NCBI GenBank assembly: GCA_015501075.1
Contig: JADNYJ010000063.1
Location: 1-64,000, forward strand
Length of the DNA stretch: 64,000 nt
From: Gymnopilus junonius
Lineage: Eukaryota > Basidiomycota > Agaricomycetes > Agaricales > Galerinaceae
Reading direction: 5' to 3'
In this document: positions 1-10,278 of the stretch, one piece after another
Numbering within the stretch: position 1 is the first letter of the stretch
How the letters are laid out: each line of letters begins with the position of its first letter
Program-made: the position numbers and the translations under genes
The notes under the pieces: generated by a model
The model's database searches: none
What the model was told of the DNA's origin: nothing
The model's input: the letters and a program-made list of their open reading frames with translations, nothing else

Positions 1-117
1 GCTAAATCATCCACAGTCTGATCAGACCTGCAAGGAAGAGCACAAATGTCAGATCCTAATCAATCAGTGAAGGTAACAATCATATCAAATCCTCAGTACT
101 TAGCACTCCCCCCCAAA
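1..117 (-). other. Possible edge of an LTR with a purine tract
   Basis: Read on the minus strand, a run of seven G (about 110-117) is followed by AGTGCTAAGTACTGAGG, the layout of a polypurine tract followed by the TG start of an LTR. It would be the 3' LTR start of a minus-strand element whose remainder lies left of the window. No second copy of this LTR was found by eye further right, so it is not clearly the partner of the LTR near 6.8-7.05 kb. Confidence 0.25.
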
Positions 118-470
118 TTGTCTCTGGACTCCCATGGAGTCCATGGGACTCCATAATCCCTGGGACTCCTAGGACTCCTTGGGAGTCTATTGGGACTCCA
201 TAGAATCCCTGGGACTGTGTTGGGACTCCCTGGGACTGTGTTGGGACTCCTATGGGATTGAGTGGGACTGTGTTGGGACTCCCTGGGACTGAGTTGGGAC
301 TCCCATGGGATTGAGTGGGACTGACTTGGGACTAAGTGGGACTGACTTGGGACTAAGTGGGACTGACTTGGGACTAAGTGAGACTAGGTTGTGACTGGAT
401 GGGACTAGGTTGGAACTGGGTTAGGACTAGGTTAGAACTGGGTTGAGAATATGTAGGTAGGACTTTTGTT
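118..470. repeat. Degenerate GGGACT-type tandem repeat, array A
   Basis: The segment is built of 10-11 bp units of the type GGGACTGAGTT, GGGACTCCCAT and GGGACTAAGT, drifting toward GGTTAGAACTG at the right end. Many units contain GGGACTCC next to GGAGTCC, so the array is locally self-complementary. A second array of the same unit in the same orientation lies at 2129-2518. No protein is supported here. Confidence 0.85.
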
Positions 471-474
471 TGCC

Positions 475-718
475 ATAGTGCAGAACAGCTATGATGTCCC
501 ATGCTGTCAGTGGTGGGAATATTCTGGGTGACACGGTGCAGAGTGCCTGCAATGTAAGCAAGTTGTTGTCCTACAGAGCTGCTGGCTGTTTTGCAACCAC
601 ACCTCCAGAATCAATACCTGCAGTTGAGATCAAAATGGGGAGGATTTGAAATCATGGCCTTTCCCATGCTGTCAGTGCTAGGAATATTCTGGTGTTATAG
701 TGCAGAACAGCTATGATG
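475..718. repeat. Two short motifs duplicated in swapped order
   Basis: The motif ATAGTGCAGAACAGCTATG occurs at 475-496 and again at 697-718. The motif beginning TCCCATGCTGTCAGTG and ending GGAATATTCTGG occurs at 497-527 and again at 662-692. In the first copy the order is motif 1 then motif 2; in the second it is reversed. This points to rearrangement of a repeated sequence rather than to a simple tandem duplication. Confidence 0.7.
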
Positions 719-2128
719 GCCAGACTCTGGGCTGCAGATAAATAAACCATGGTAGGAAAATTAGACTAATAAAGTAATTAATTATAATTGAGACAGTAAT
801 GGGCACATAGGTATGTTCAGTTTCTCATTACAGAGATTCATCAAAATTTCAAGGTAGAGCCAGGCACTCATTTATAGAATGTGCTCACTGGAGATTTTTA
901 TTTTTTGGTAGATTATTTTTTTTCTTGAAACCTCTAGTCTTTTGCACAAGCTCTATATCATTATCTGTATTCTAATCTCATAATGCTTAGTATCATCAGT
1001 CTGTGCCTTTTCTGCCTAAGAAATTGTGTATATTTTTTTCATAGATTAACAAATAAAATTTGCTCTTCTGGAGGCATTTTTCATGGTGCAAACTCACCCT
1101 AGTTCTAAATTTTGTGCCCTATCCACTAGAGAGTTTTGATTGATAAAGAATTATTTTGTGGTGTATTATCAGTGACTGTTGCTGATTCACCTCCCATGAG
1201 GATTGAGTTTTTCAATAAGTTTGGTTTGTCTACCTTATAATTTACATATAAAGTCAAAATAGCTGACAATGTCTGAAATGAAGACTTGGAAGACTGAGAT
1301 TTTCTTATAGAAGTAGATAATAGGCTGGCTTCAATAGCCTGGTTTGATTAACATTCTTTGTCCAAGGGTTGCAAATGTTTTCCAAAATCTATAGACTTTT
1401 CAAAGATGCAACTAATGGTATTTCTCTGTTCAACAAACTCATACATATGGCAGACAGTACACAGTATCCTTGACCTTATCAGAGATGGATTTTTATCTGA
1501 TTTGCCTAGTATTGCACTCTGCACAGCTATAGGTTTAGCCAAAAAAGCTAGTGGCCTACCAATATATAGCAATGCTGTGCATGAGGAACAAATTCAACAG
1601 AAGGTAGTGCAATTTTGTGATACTAAAGTTATTTTTCTATATAGACTACAAATAAGATTCAGGAACATTTAAGCACCCTTTGCAACATGCTTATTGACTC
1701 TTATAAACTCACAGGGTAGATTAATGAGAGCCTTTATATGTGCACCTCTGAAGTCCTTGGTATTCTCCCTATTACAAAAGACATCCAATGAACTAGTGAG
1801 TGGCATTGCTAAATTTACACCTAGCATGGATTCAAAGCAAAAATCCTATTTTCTTGCCAAAATGCAAGAAATACATAAGCTAGTCCATACTCTAGATGCA
1901 AAGCAATAAATTCAAGAGAAAATAGTGTGTATTTTAAGCTTTGTTCACACCTTCCTACATCAGGTGTATCAATGTATTATATATAGCAAATTAAAACTAA
2001 ATAGCACATATGTAAATTGAACCTAAGACTCACTAGAAGTATAATATTTATTAAAAAGCACTTTTTAAAGTAGCCTGATTGATCAAAGTCCCTATATCTA
2101 TTTATGTGATTTGCAAAACTGGCTAGAA
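719..2128. other. AT-rich, CpG-poor stretch with no recognised gene
   Basis: This stretch lies between the two GGGACT arrays. Plus-strand open frames at 1358-1672 and 1694-1909 look slightly protein-like and could be successive pieces of one broken gene (the second would follow the first by a frame change near 1670), but I recognise no family. There is no convincing start context or splice structure. It is most likely the decayed interior of an unknown element. Confidence 0.4.
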
Positions 2129-2518
2129 TAAGTTGGGACTGAGTGGGACTGAGTGGGACTGACTTGGGACTGAGTGGGACTAAGTCAGACTGGGTGGGAC
2201 TGAGTTGGGATTCCTTGGGACTCCCTGGGACTGAGCAGGACTGGGCAGGACTGAGTTGGGACTAAGTGGAACTGGGTTGGGACTCCCAAGGACTCCTATA
2301 GGACTGAGTGGGACTGGGTTGGGACTCCATGGGACTGAGTGGGACTGGGTTGGGACTCCCATGGGATTGAGTGGGACTGAGTTGGGATTCCCTGGGACTA
2401 GGTGGGACTGAGTTGGGACTCCCATAGGACTCCTTAGAACTCCCATAGGACTCCCTGGGAGTCCCTGGGAATCCATTGGACTCCCATGGGACTTGGGACT
2501 CCCAGTGGAGTCCAACCT
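2129..2518. repeat. Degenerate GGGACT-type tandem repeat, array B
   Basis: Same 10-11 bp unit as array A (GGGACTGAGT, GGGACTGAGTT, GGGACTCCCAT), same orientation. It ends at a purine tract, GGGGGGAGTGTAAAG (about 2526-2540), which directly abuts the broken integrase frame of the Gypsy element. The minus-strand translation through it is only a Pro/Ser/Val-rich by-product of the repeat. Confidence 0.85.
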
Positions 2519-2519
2519 A

Positions 2520-5432
2520 AATATAGGGGGGAGTGTAAAGACCTCCAAATCCTTTGTCCTCAGGCAGAGGACCCATGAAATCCATTGCAATAGATTCACA
2601 TCTTCCATCTGGTATGGGTAGTGGATGTAAAGGACCCAAAGGCTTTGTCATCGAGGACTTATTCCTTTGGCATTTGACACACCTGGGAACATAAGCAGTT
2701 TCTAAGTCGCAGCACATGTTTGGCCAGTAATAGGAATCACATAGCACTGCATAAGTCTTGTCAAAATTGAAGTGGCCAAGGATATCATGAGCCATATGGA
2801 AGAGTGTTTCATGAATGTTACCAGTTCTGGGAATGACTAGCCTGTCACCAACATACCACAGACCATTTAGCATATGAATGCCTGGCATTCCATCTTTTGC
2901 ATTCATCAGTGTCTTGTTGACCCACAAGTCTGTCTTGTAACCAGCCTGAATTTCATCCAACAAGGATTTGTCAGCTGAAATTGAAAGAGTGGCACAGATA
3001 CTGTCTGTGAAGTTGATGTCCAGGTGGTCGAAATTTGACAAGGAAGAAGCAATATCCCAAAGTTAGTGGACAAAAGGTAGAAAAGATAGACAAAACCCAT
3101 ATCCTCTTTTTCGAAAAGCACAATGCAAGTACAGATGAGTAGCTTTAGCTTCTGCTTCCATCAGCATGGAGGAAGGACACTGAACCCAAGAGAGTGCATC
3201 TGCAACAGTGTTGTCTTCACCCTTGACATAAATGATTTTCATGTCATATTGCAACATAAGTTCCATCCACTGTGCTTGATGCGGAAACAGGTCTCTCTGG
3301 ACATTGAAGTTCTCCAGTGTTTTGTGATCCATGTACACCAAAAAATGAATGCCCCAGGAGATCAACTCACCACTTAATCAGGGCCCTGATAACTGCGAGC
3401 AGTTCCTTTTCATGAACAGGGTAATTCAACTGTGCACCTTTCAGTGTCATAGAGTTGAAAGCAACAGGTCGAGCGGTCTCCCAAGAAGGGCCAAAAGATA
3501 GGACCACACCTGTTCCCTTGTCACTAGCATCTGTTGTTACATAGATCTTGTAATCTGGCATGAGTGAGTGGTCTATCATTGTCAAACATTCCCTAGAGAT
3601 GATGAGCTTCTTGATGCCCTCAAAGGCAAGTTCATGGGCCTCTGTCCAGTCAGGAAACTTTTTATTGGCTTCTTTTGTTATCAGGTTCACAAGGACGAGA
3701 GTGTAATCTGTGAGCTTTGGTAGGAAAGCAGCAAGGTAATGCACAAGGCCAATGAAGGAGCGGACATCAGTTGCAGATTTAGGACATGGCCATGCAAGAA
3801 TGGTGTCCGCTTTCTTCACATCAGCCTCAATTCCATGAGCAGACACCTTGTGATCCAGGAACGAAGATTAGATTTTTTCTGAAAAAAGCTACACTTTTTC
3901 TCATTAATTAAAGCTGTGCTGATTTGAAGAGCAGTCAGCACAAGTTGCACATCTTTCCAGTGTTGTTCAACTGAGGAAGACCAAATGACGATGTCATCTA
4001 GGTAAATATGGCAGTGTACCCCAATATGGGGATGTAAAGTGGCACTAACCTGGCATTGGTGGATCGTGGGAGCATTCCTTAAGCCCATAGGCATCACAAG
4101 CCATTCGAAGAGCCCAAAAGGAGTGTTAATGGCCATTAAAGGTATGTTGTCAGGGTGCATTTGGGTCTGGAAGAAGGAATTTGTTATGTCTATTGTTGAC
4201 CAAATGACCCCCTTTGCACAGTCATTCAAAATGTCATCTACTTGAGGTAGTGGATGGTTGTCAACAATGGTGTTTGTGTTCAATTGCCTGTAGTCATTAA
4301 CCTAATGTGGAAGTGCAGTGGGATCAGCCTTAGGAATAATAAAACACAGAGAGGCATGTGAAGAAGAAGAGGGATGAATTTGCCTAGCTTCCAGGTGTTG
4401 CCCAATAAAGGTCTGGAATGCTTCCTTGTACTTCCTTGGGCATAGGTAAGAGTGGTTTGAAATAACTTTTTCAGCATCTTTCAGCTTTATTCTTGCAAGG
4501 TAGTCATTTGGCAGGTCATCAATGTGCAGAATAGGTTTGAATACACTCTTAAATCTTGTTTTGATTTTAGTACCCAACTTATTGAGATGTTTGCAGGTTG
4601 TGATTTGTTCAATAGCAGTGTGGATAGATGTGACAATGTTGACATCTTTAATGACTTTGAACTCCAACTTCTTGTCCAAGATCTGTTGCCTACAGACTGT
4701 GACAAGCTCATTATGCATCAATCTTTTAGCATTCTTCATGAATTTAATTTGTTCAGTAGCTCTCATTTTAGGAGGATGAGGTGGAGAGACTGGTTGTGGG
4801 TGGAGAAGGTTATACCCAGAAACTTTATCAATGCAAGACCGACCAGCATGGTCAGTAACAATATTATTTCTTTCTAAAAACAGGAGGCCAAGAATGATTG
4901 GCATACAAAGTCCAGGTGCAGTTACAGTGTATACAGTTTGAGACGTCCATGTGTTATCAAGTGAAGTAAGTGACAATTTCATGTAATGAGTCAAGAGCAT
5001 AATTTTTTTTGTGTTACTGTCATTGATAGCGATGCTAACTTCTTCGGGTTTCTTTAATGCAAAGTGTTCTAGATGGAGTTCATCGATGACTTTGGGGCAG
5101 ATCAAAACCATGTGAGCCCCATTATCAAACAAGCAAGTGAAAGTTATCGCAAAATCTAAGTGATGTACAAAAATTTTAAATTTTGCAGTGAAATGTTTAG
5201 AGCAGATACATGGGGGACTCACATCACTCTCAGAGAAGGAACCATCCCCAAGTGCAGTGGACTGCATAACAGCAGCAGCAAAAGTCCCATCATCATCAGA
5301 TGTGTTGGAGTCTTCAGTAGCAGTCATCGCGGCAGCAACAGTGGCAATGGGCCTGGTCCTGGAAGAGGAACCAGAGGTGGTAGCATTTGTTAAAGAGTTG
5401 GAGCAGTCTGGGGTCTTGGGGGGATTCCCCAC
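2520..5432 (-). pseudogene. Ty3/Gypsy pol pseudogene (PR, RT, RNase H, partial IN)
   Basis: The frame shows an aspartic protease site in the DNGA form (LFDNGAHMVL) common in basidiomycete Gypsy elements, an RT catalytic box YLDDIVIW, an RNase H segment starting TTDASDKGTG, the EDNTVADALS motif and an HHCC integrase zinc finger (HDILGHF then CVKCQRNK). Damage includes a TAG at 4302-4304 where Trp is expected before VNDYRQLN, a frameshift near 3870, a second break near 3366, another near 3050, and loss of integrase after GPLPEDKGF. The domains present are enough to assign the superfamily with confidence. The element must have decayed after insertion. Confidence 0.85.
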
Positions 5433-5438
5433 AGCATC

Positions 5439-6766
5439 TCACTGAGCAGTGATAGTCTTGTAAGTATGACCATCTGGGAATTCACAGATGTCATCCTTTG
5501 CACCATGAGGCTGATTGTAGCATCAACATTTAAAACAACCATTGTATTTCTTGAGAAGAGCATGCTTCTCATCAAGCAGGCAGGGACAGTTTGTCTTACC
5601 GCCTGACAAGGCGGAAGCAGTTTTAGGAGCAGTGGTGTTGGCATTGTGGGAGTTAGAAGAAAGGGCGGCATGCTTGTTGCTCTGAGCCACCTCCTCCAAG
5701 TAGACATTGTGGCTACATTTGTGATCATCCCTCAGCTTCTCATCAGTGCCCTTGACAGCCAAAACCCAATCCTTGAGGTCGGTGATGGCATTGTGTTTCT
5801 CCCAGAAGCAAAAAGAGTGAAGATTTTCCATGAGACCAGCCTCAAGCTGGTTACAGAGTGCAGTGTCAGAGAGATGAGAGGCAGTCCCATGAAGCATGAT
5901 GTTTAAGGCTCACATTTGTTGAGACCATTCCCAAAACTTCACATCCTTGTCCATGCACATCCCAAGGATTTGTGTGTGGACCTTCTCTTCCCAATCCATG
6001 GGAAGGAAGTGGAGGTGGAGCAGGGCCATAAAAGCAGTATAGGAAAGTTTAAGCAGAACATTGCATTCATTAGCAATCCAAGCACAAACATGAACATCCT
6101 TGAAGCTGCCAAGGATCTTCTTGACCTTGTTGGCCTCATTAATGTCTTGCTCAATGAAATAGTCATTATGAGCATCCTTGAGGTCAACCAGGACCTTCGC
6201 AGAAAGCTCACCCACAGTCAGAATAGGGCAATTCTTCATGATGGGGTGTTCAACATTTGCCAAATGGGAGTTTGACATTTTAGCAGAGATATATGCACTT
6301 TTCAGATAAATATATGTGGCAGATTCATCAGAATCAGAGTCAGAGGGAGTGGCGGCTTTGGTTTTGGGGACAATAATAGGTACAGTGGTAGTCATAGAAG
6401 CAGAAACAAGTGATGGAACAGAGGAATTCAGAGTGGCACTGGAGTGTTCTGGTTGGATTGAGTTTTTGGTGCCTGAGTCTTCAGGCCTATTAGGGCTGGG
6501 GGCAAACTCAGAAGTAGAGAGCTTTGTGGAAGAGCACTAGGAGAGGCTGAGGAGGATGAAGGTTCCTCAGGGGGTTGTGTCACCCTGGTGTCTTTGCATG
6601 GTCTAAGCTTCAGAGCCACAGCGGGCAATTCACAAAGTGACCAATCAAGCAAGGTGTTTTCAACAGCAGTAGAAAAGCCAAAAGAATGGGAGGTTGTCAT
6701 ATTCAGGTGGTTTGACCTCACAGAATAGATCTCCCTGAGCAGCAGAGCAAGAGAACCTTGGGACAT
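5439..6766 (-). pseudogene. Ty3/Gypsy gag pseudogene
   Basis: A capsid-like region (about 6395-5526) ends in a zinc-knuckle remnant (NGCFKC, stop, CYNQPHG) and continues in the same frame into pol, so gag and pol were one open frame. In-frame TGA codons lie at 5910-5912, 5523-5525 and 5439-5441; the second and third sit where an Arg codon would suit, which fits CGA to TGA change. The N-terminal piece (6766-6428, beginning MSQGSLALL) is in another frame and joins by a small indel near 6425. The low-complexity Ser/Pro stretch is typical of fungal Gag N termini. Confidence 0.75.
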
Positions 6767-6814
6767 GGTCCAAGGTCAGCGGAGAATTCGAGGCACTCAA
6801 ATTTGATATTCAAA

Positions 6815-7047
6815 AAAAAAGTGAAAGCCTAGCCTATGAAAACAGGCTAGGCCACACTAACTCACAATTGAGAATATGAATTGAGTGTATTTGATGTAAG
6901 CTTCATAGAAATGCATAAAGGATATAAGGAGTAGATATGGCATTGTGGAAAGGAAGCCAGAAAAAGAGAACCCCTAATGGGAGCCTTTTATAGGTCAGCA
7001 TGATCAGTAAATAGAGAGCAACAACATGTAATCAGACCATGATTACA
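6815..7047 (-). promoter_or_regulatory. Putative 5' LTR / leader of the Gypsy element
   Basis: On the minus strand the segment begins TGTAATCATGG, contains a TATAAAAGG box (6984-6992) and ends close to a perfect hairpin: GCCTAGCC at 6827-6834, a 10-nt loop, and GGCTAGGC at 6845-6852. It is followed after about 50 bases by the gag start. The arrangement TATA box, about 130 bp, hairpin, gag matches a U3-R-U5 layout. The exact LTR end and primer-binding site were not identified. Confidence 0.5.
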
Positions 7048-7084
7048 GCCCACTGTGATTGCATGAGTATTGTCTATTTGTGAA

Positions 7085-8900
7085 TCTCTTCCAAAACATT
7101 AATCAGCCCTTTTTTAGATCCCTTGTCAATGTTGAATACTCCAAATGGCCATGTATCTGTCTTCTTGACCTTCAAGGGTCAGTCAGAGGGCATTAGCTTG
7201 TGGATCTCTGCTTCTATCTCACCCTGCCTATCCCAGCTACTACTTCCTGGAGTATTGTGAACCATCATTTCAGCTATTAATAGTGTTTGAAAGTCCAGTT
7301 AAGTCTGGTTTTTTGCCTCAAAAGTGATGGACTGAGACCGAGACCAGTCCACCAATGTTCCAGTACCTCAAAAGACCAGACTGGACTGCTTAAAACTGGT
7401 TTAAATCAGTCTTTCATGGTCCTAGACTGGTCTTGGTCTTAACTGGTTTGAACCAGTTTAAGACCGGTTTTTTGGTTACAAAGACTCTAAAATTAATGTT
7501 TTTAAGATGGTAATAAATTTTAGATTGATTGTAGCTTTAAAATAAGCCCAAGAATGTCTTAAACGGACTATATTTGACTGATCTACATAATTTACAATGT
7601 CATTATATCAACTTTAGATAAAATTTATCATATCTCAGTCAGTTTTTGGTTGATTTACTTGGTTTTTGATGCATTTTGAAGGTATAATTAAGGGTTATCA
7701 AAGACCGGTTCAGACCGGTTTAACCCAGTTCATGTGGATTGGTCTTTTTGCAGTCTTTGATTTTCAAAATCAAAGACCAGGACTGCTGGTCCAGTCTTTT
7801 CTGGTCTTTGGTCCAGTCCAGTCTTGGTCTTTTGCTGGTCTTAAGACTGGACTTCCAAACACTAGCTATTAAGCAAGTAAATGCCTGCTCAATATGGTCA
7901 CCATCATCTTCTCCTAGCACAATATCTCTGAAGGTGGCTTTTATCCTTTTGCCTCAATGCTCCAGCTTCTCTTTAAGGTCCTCAACTTGTCAAATATCCA
8001 GCCCTTCTTCATCAATTGCCAAGATTGTGGCATTGGTAGTGTGAATCATTTCATTCAGATTTGTGACTCACTGCTGGAACTTTCATATGTAGATATTAAT
8101 GTTATCAAAGATTTTGCTGGAGAGATGACCACTGGTGACCAATTCTACAGCATGGGCAATAGCGTTATCAGATATTCATTTCTTCAACCTTTTGACTGTC
8201 CATCCAGAGATGCATATGCCAATATTACTGAGCATGGTCATGACTTATGAGCTTGTGCCATTCACTTTAAAAAAACAGGCCAATTACAAGTGGGAGAAGG
8301 TTTGTTGCTTGGTTTTGAATGAAGATGAGCTTTGTTATTGACATCAGAGTGGCCTATGTGAGACAGTACATGGTATGAGTAATTTGTAGCATACCAGGTC
8401 AGGATTGCACCAGAAACCTTCTGGGGGAGGAGGAGGTTTGGTCTATTTACTTTCAGGTTCATTGTCTGCCAGGTTTGGGCCATCATCCCAGTCATCATCC
8501 TCAGCACTGACATCTGCTTGCCCTCTTCCCTTTTGCCTGTGATAGTGATTTGGAGTGGCTGAAGCTGGCTGAAGAAGTGCCCAAATAAAAGGTGCAGCAG
8601 TCTAATACTATTGCAAGATCTTTCCAGGCTGAACAAGATTTTTGATGTCTTTCAATGTAAGTTTCTTTATCTCAACCTGCAGCATAGGATCCTTGATTAA
8701 CTTGTCACTCTCTTCTTTGACTATCTCACATGTGCAGTCCTGAATCATGTTGTGCAAGTGCTTTTCACATTCAGAAACTTGTGCCATTTCTGAAAGATAA
8801 CCACAGGGGTAAAAATCTTTTCGGGTGTGCTGGCCATAGGTGTATATCCCATGAATCTCCCTGCATGTGAATGTACTTCTTTTATTTCACTGGTGAAAAT
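7085..8900 (-). pseudogene. DUF6589-family pseudogene, split by a MITE
   Basis: Minus-strand frames, pieced across stops, give segments characteristic of the Agaricomycete DUF6589 family: a KEESDKLIKDPML segment, then PFIWALLQPASATPN, an acidic linker (DDDWDDGPNL), MLSNIGICISG, FDNINIY, NEMIHTTNATILAIDEEG, IEQAFTCLIA, and after the MITE EMMVHNTPGS, WPFGVFNIDKGSKKG and INVLEEIHK. At least five in-frame stops are TGA in places where Arg fits (for example LKK-stop-ISDN and MPSD-stop-PLKV), with further stops near 8600. The remaining C terminus is missing where the Gypsy LTR begins. DUF6589 proteins have no established biochemical role and are often found among mobile elements in mushrooms. Family assignment rests on recalled family features, without a search. 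Confidence 0.7.
7281..7864. mobile_element. Non-autonomous hAT-type MITE with 8-bp target duplication
   Basis: The element starts TAGTGTTTGAAAGTCCAG and ends CTGGACTTCCAAACACTA, an 18-bp terminal inverted repeat with one mismatch. It is flanked by identical GCTATTAA octamers at 7273-7280 and 7865-7872. An 8-bp duplication and TAGTG-type ends are the signature of the hAT superfamily. The 584-bp interior has no coding capacity and is filled with direct and inverted copies of GACCGGTTT, GACTGG and TGGTCTTGGTC. Removing it rejoins the DUF6589 frame (CLIA then EMMVHN), which supports the boundaries independently. Confidence 0.85.
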
Positions 8901-9646
8901 AAAGAGAAGGAATTGTGTGAGACTGATCTGTAGGAAGACCAAGAGAGAAAAGGTGAGCTCGAGCTTGTCTTCGAGTGTGAATTTGGGATTTTTTAAGTCA
9001 ATTCTGTTCTCCCAATAGGTATTGTCATAGTGTAGATGTTTTGGCATTGCAGGAGCATATGCTGAGCAAGAATAATATATTTTGTCTCGGAAGTAGGTCT
9101 GACTGTAGTATGTGTGACTTGATGTGACGGATATCACATTTGGATGTCTACACATTGAAATTTTCAAAGTTTTGGGAAGATATGTGGTAATAGCATTAGA
9201 GAGATATTATCTCCTGCATGAAGGAGCAGTGATGCTGAAAAAACGATGCTGAAAGCAGCGAAATTGATTGAGATCTGTCCAGGATGTTCAGATTTAGGTG
9301 ACACAACTTGTGAGGTGAATTATAATTTTTCTAGTGAATATTTTATTACGAGATGTTGAAAGAGCATTTTCGTGCATATAACAAGTAGGACTACTAAGTT
9401 AATTGAAGTGTTAAGGGACGTTATGCTTTATTGGACGAGCTCAAACGTCCTCCCTTTTTGCGGCACTTTGTCCCAAGCCCCTTCTGCGAAGGATGTCCGT
9501 CCCGGACCGGAGCGCGTGGCTTGCTCCGAACCTAGTATTCACCCAGGGATAACGGATCGGCAAGGTGGCTTGGAACTATACAATACTTTCCCACGTTCGT
9601 CTTCGTTGCGGGTGTTGCTGCAGTGCTCCATACTGCCCTCAACATC
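8901..9646. other. Edge of the repeat block and uS13 promoter region
   Basis: From 8901 to about 9370 the sequence is still AT-rich and CpG-poor and may hold the decayed N terminus of the DUF6589 relic, but no clear frame is seen. From about 9430 the composition shifts to CpG-containing DNA leading into the uS13 start at 9647. No TATA box was identified with confidence. Confidence 0.4.
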
Positions 9647-10278
9647 ATGTCTCTTGTCGTTCCCGAGGCTCATCAACAATTCCAGGTAAGCTAAATCCCT
9701 GCTGGTCATCCATCGTCTTTACTTAAACCCTTTCACTAGCACATATTGCGTCTCCTCAACACTAATGTTGACGGTAAACGCAAAATCATGTATGCTCTGA
9801 CGGAGATCAAGGGTGTTGGTCGCCGATACTCCAATCTTGTCTGCAAAAAGGCCGATGTCGACCTTAACAAACGGTGAATGCTTTATGGTTACCTTTCATT
9901 TCTCTCGTTACTCAAGATCTTTCGAGCAGTGCTGGCGACTTGAATTCAGATGAACTCGAGCGACTTGTAACGATTATTCAGAATCCCACGCAATTCAAGA
10001 TTCCTACATGGTTCTTAAACAGGCAGAAAGACATCATCGACGGGAAAAATTCGCAGATCCTTTCCAACGGAGTTGATTCGAAATTGCGTGATGACCTTGA
10101 GCGTTTGAAGAAGATCCGAGCACATCGCGGGCTTCGCCACTACTGGGGACTGCGTGTCCGGGGACAACATACGAAGACTACTGGTACTATCTCTATCCAA
10201 ACTTTTCTGTAAGCCTATCTGACATAAATTCTAGGCCGTCGTGGCAAAACCGTCGGTGTATCGAAAAAGCGTGGTTAA
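9647..10278 (+). CDS. RPS18: 40S ribosomal protein uS13 (S18)
   Basis: Component of the small ribosomal subunit head, bridging to the large subunit and contacting P-site tRNA. The first exon encodes [13 protein letters not shown], followed by an intron starting at 9688 and [20 protein letters not shown]. Later exons give [36 protein letters not shown] and the basic tail [20 protein letters not shown], ending [14 protein letters not shown] with a TAA at 10276-10278. All family landmarks are present and the length is normal for about 155 residues. Three introns interrupt the gene, as is common for basidiomycete ribosomal protein genes. It is the first intact gene right of the repeat block, and it follows that boundary with only a few hundred bases between. 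Confidence 0.95.

Larger units (their letters stand above)
2520..7047 (-). mobile_element. Defective Ty3/Gypsy LTR retrotransposon
   Basis: Reading leftward the order is LTR-like leader (about 6815-7047), gag, aspartic protease, reverse transcriptase, RNase H and the start of integrase, which is the Ty3/Gypsy order. The integrase is cut near 2540, before its catalytic core, where it meets GGGGGGAGTGTAAAG and repeat array B. The gag-pol reading frame is broken by several stops and frameshifts, so the copy is not autonomous. A complete 3' LTR for this copy is not visible in the window. The right edge at about 7047 is placed where the DUF6589 relic ends and a TGTAATCA motif begins. Confidence 0.85.

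Noticed and set aside
2180..2608. Pro/Ser-rich minus-strand open frame of 142 codons
   Set aside because: It is created by the GGGACT repeats, whose 10-11 bp units avoid stops; only its first 30 residues come from the broken integrase.
9430..9540. Remnant of another element at the edge of the uS13 promoter
   Set aside because: Composition already matches the gene-rich part and no repeat or coding signature is visible.
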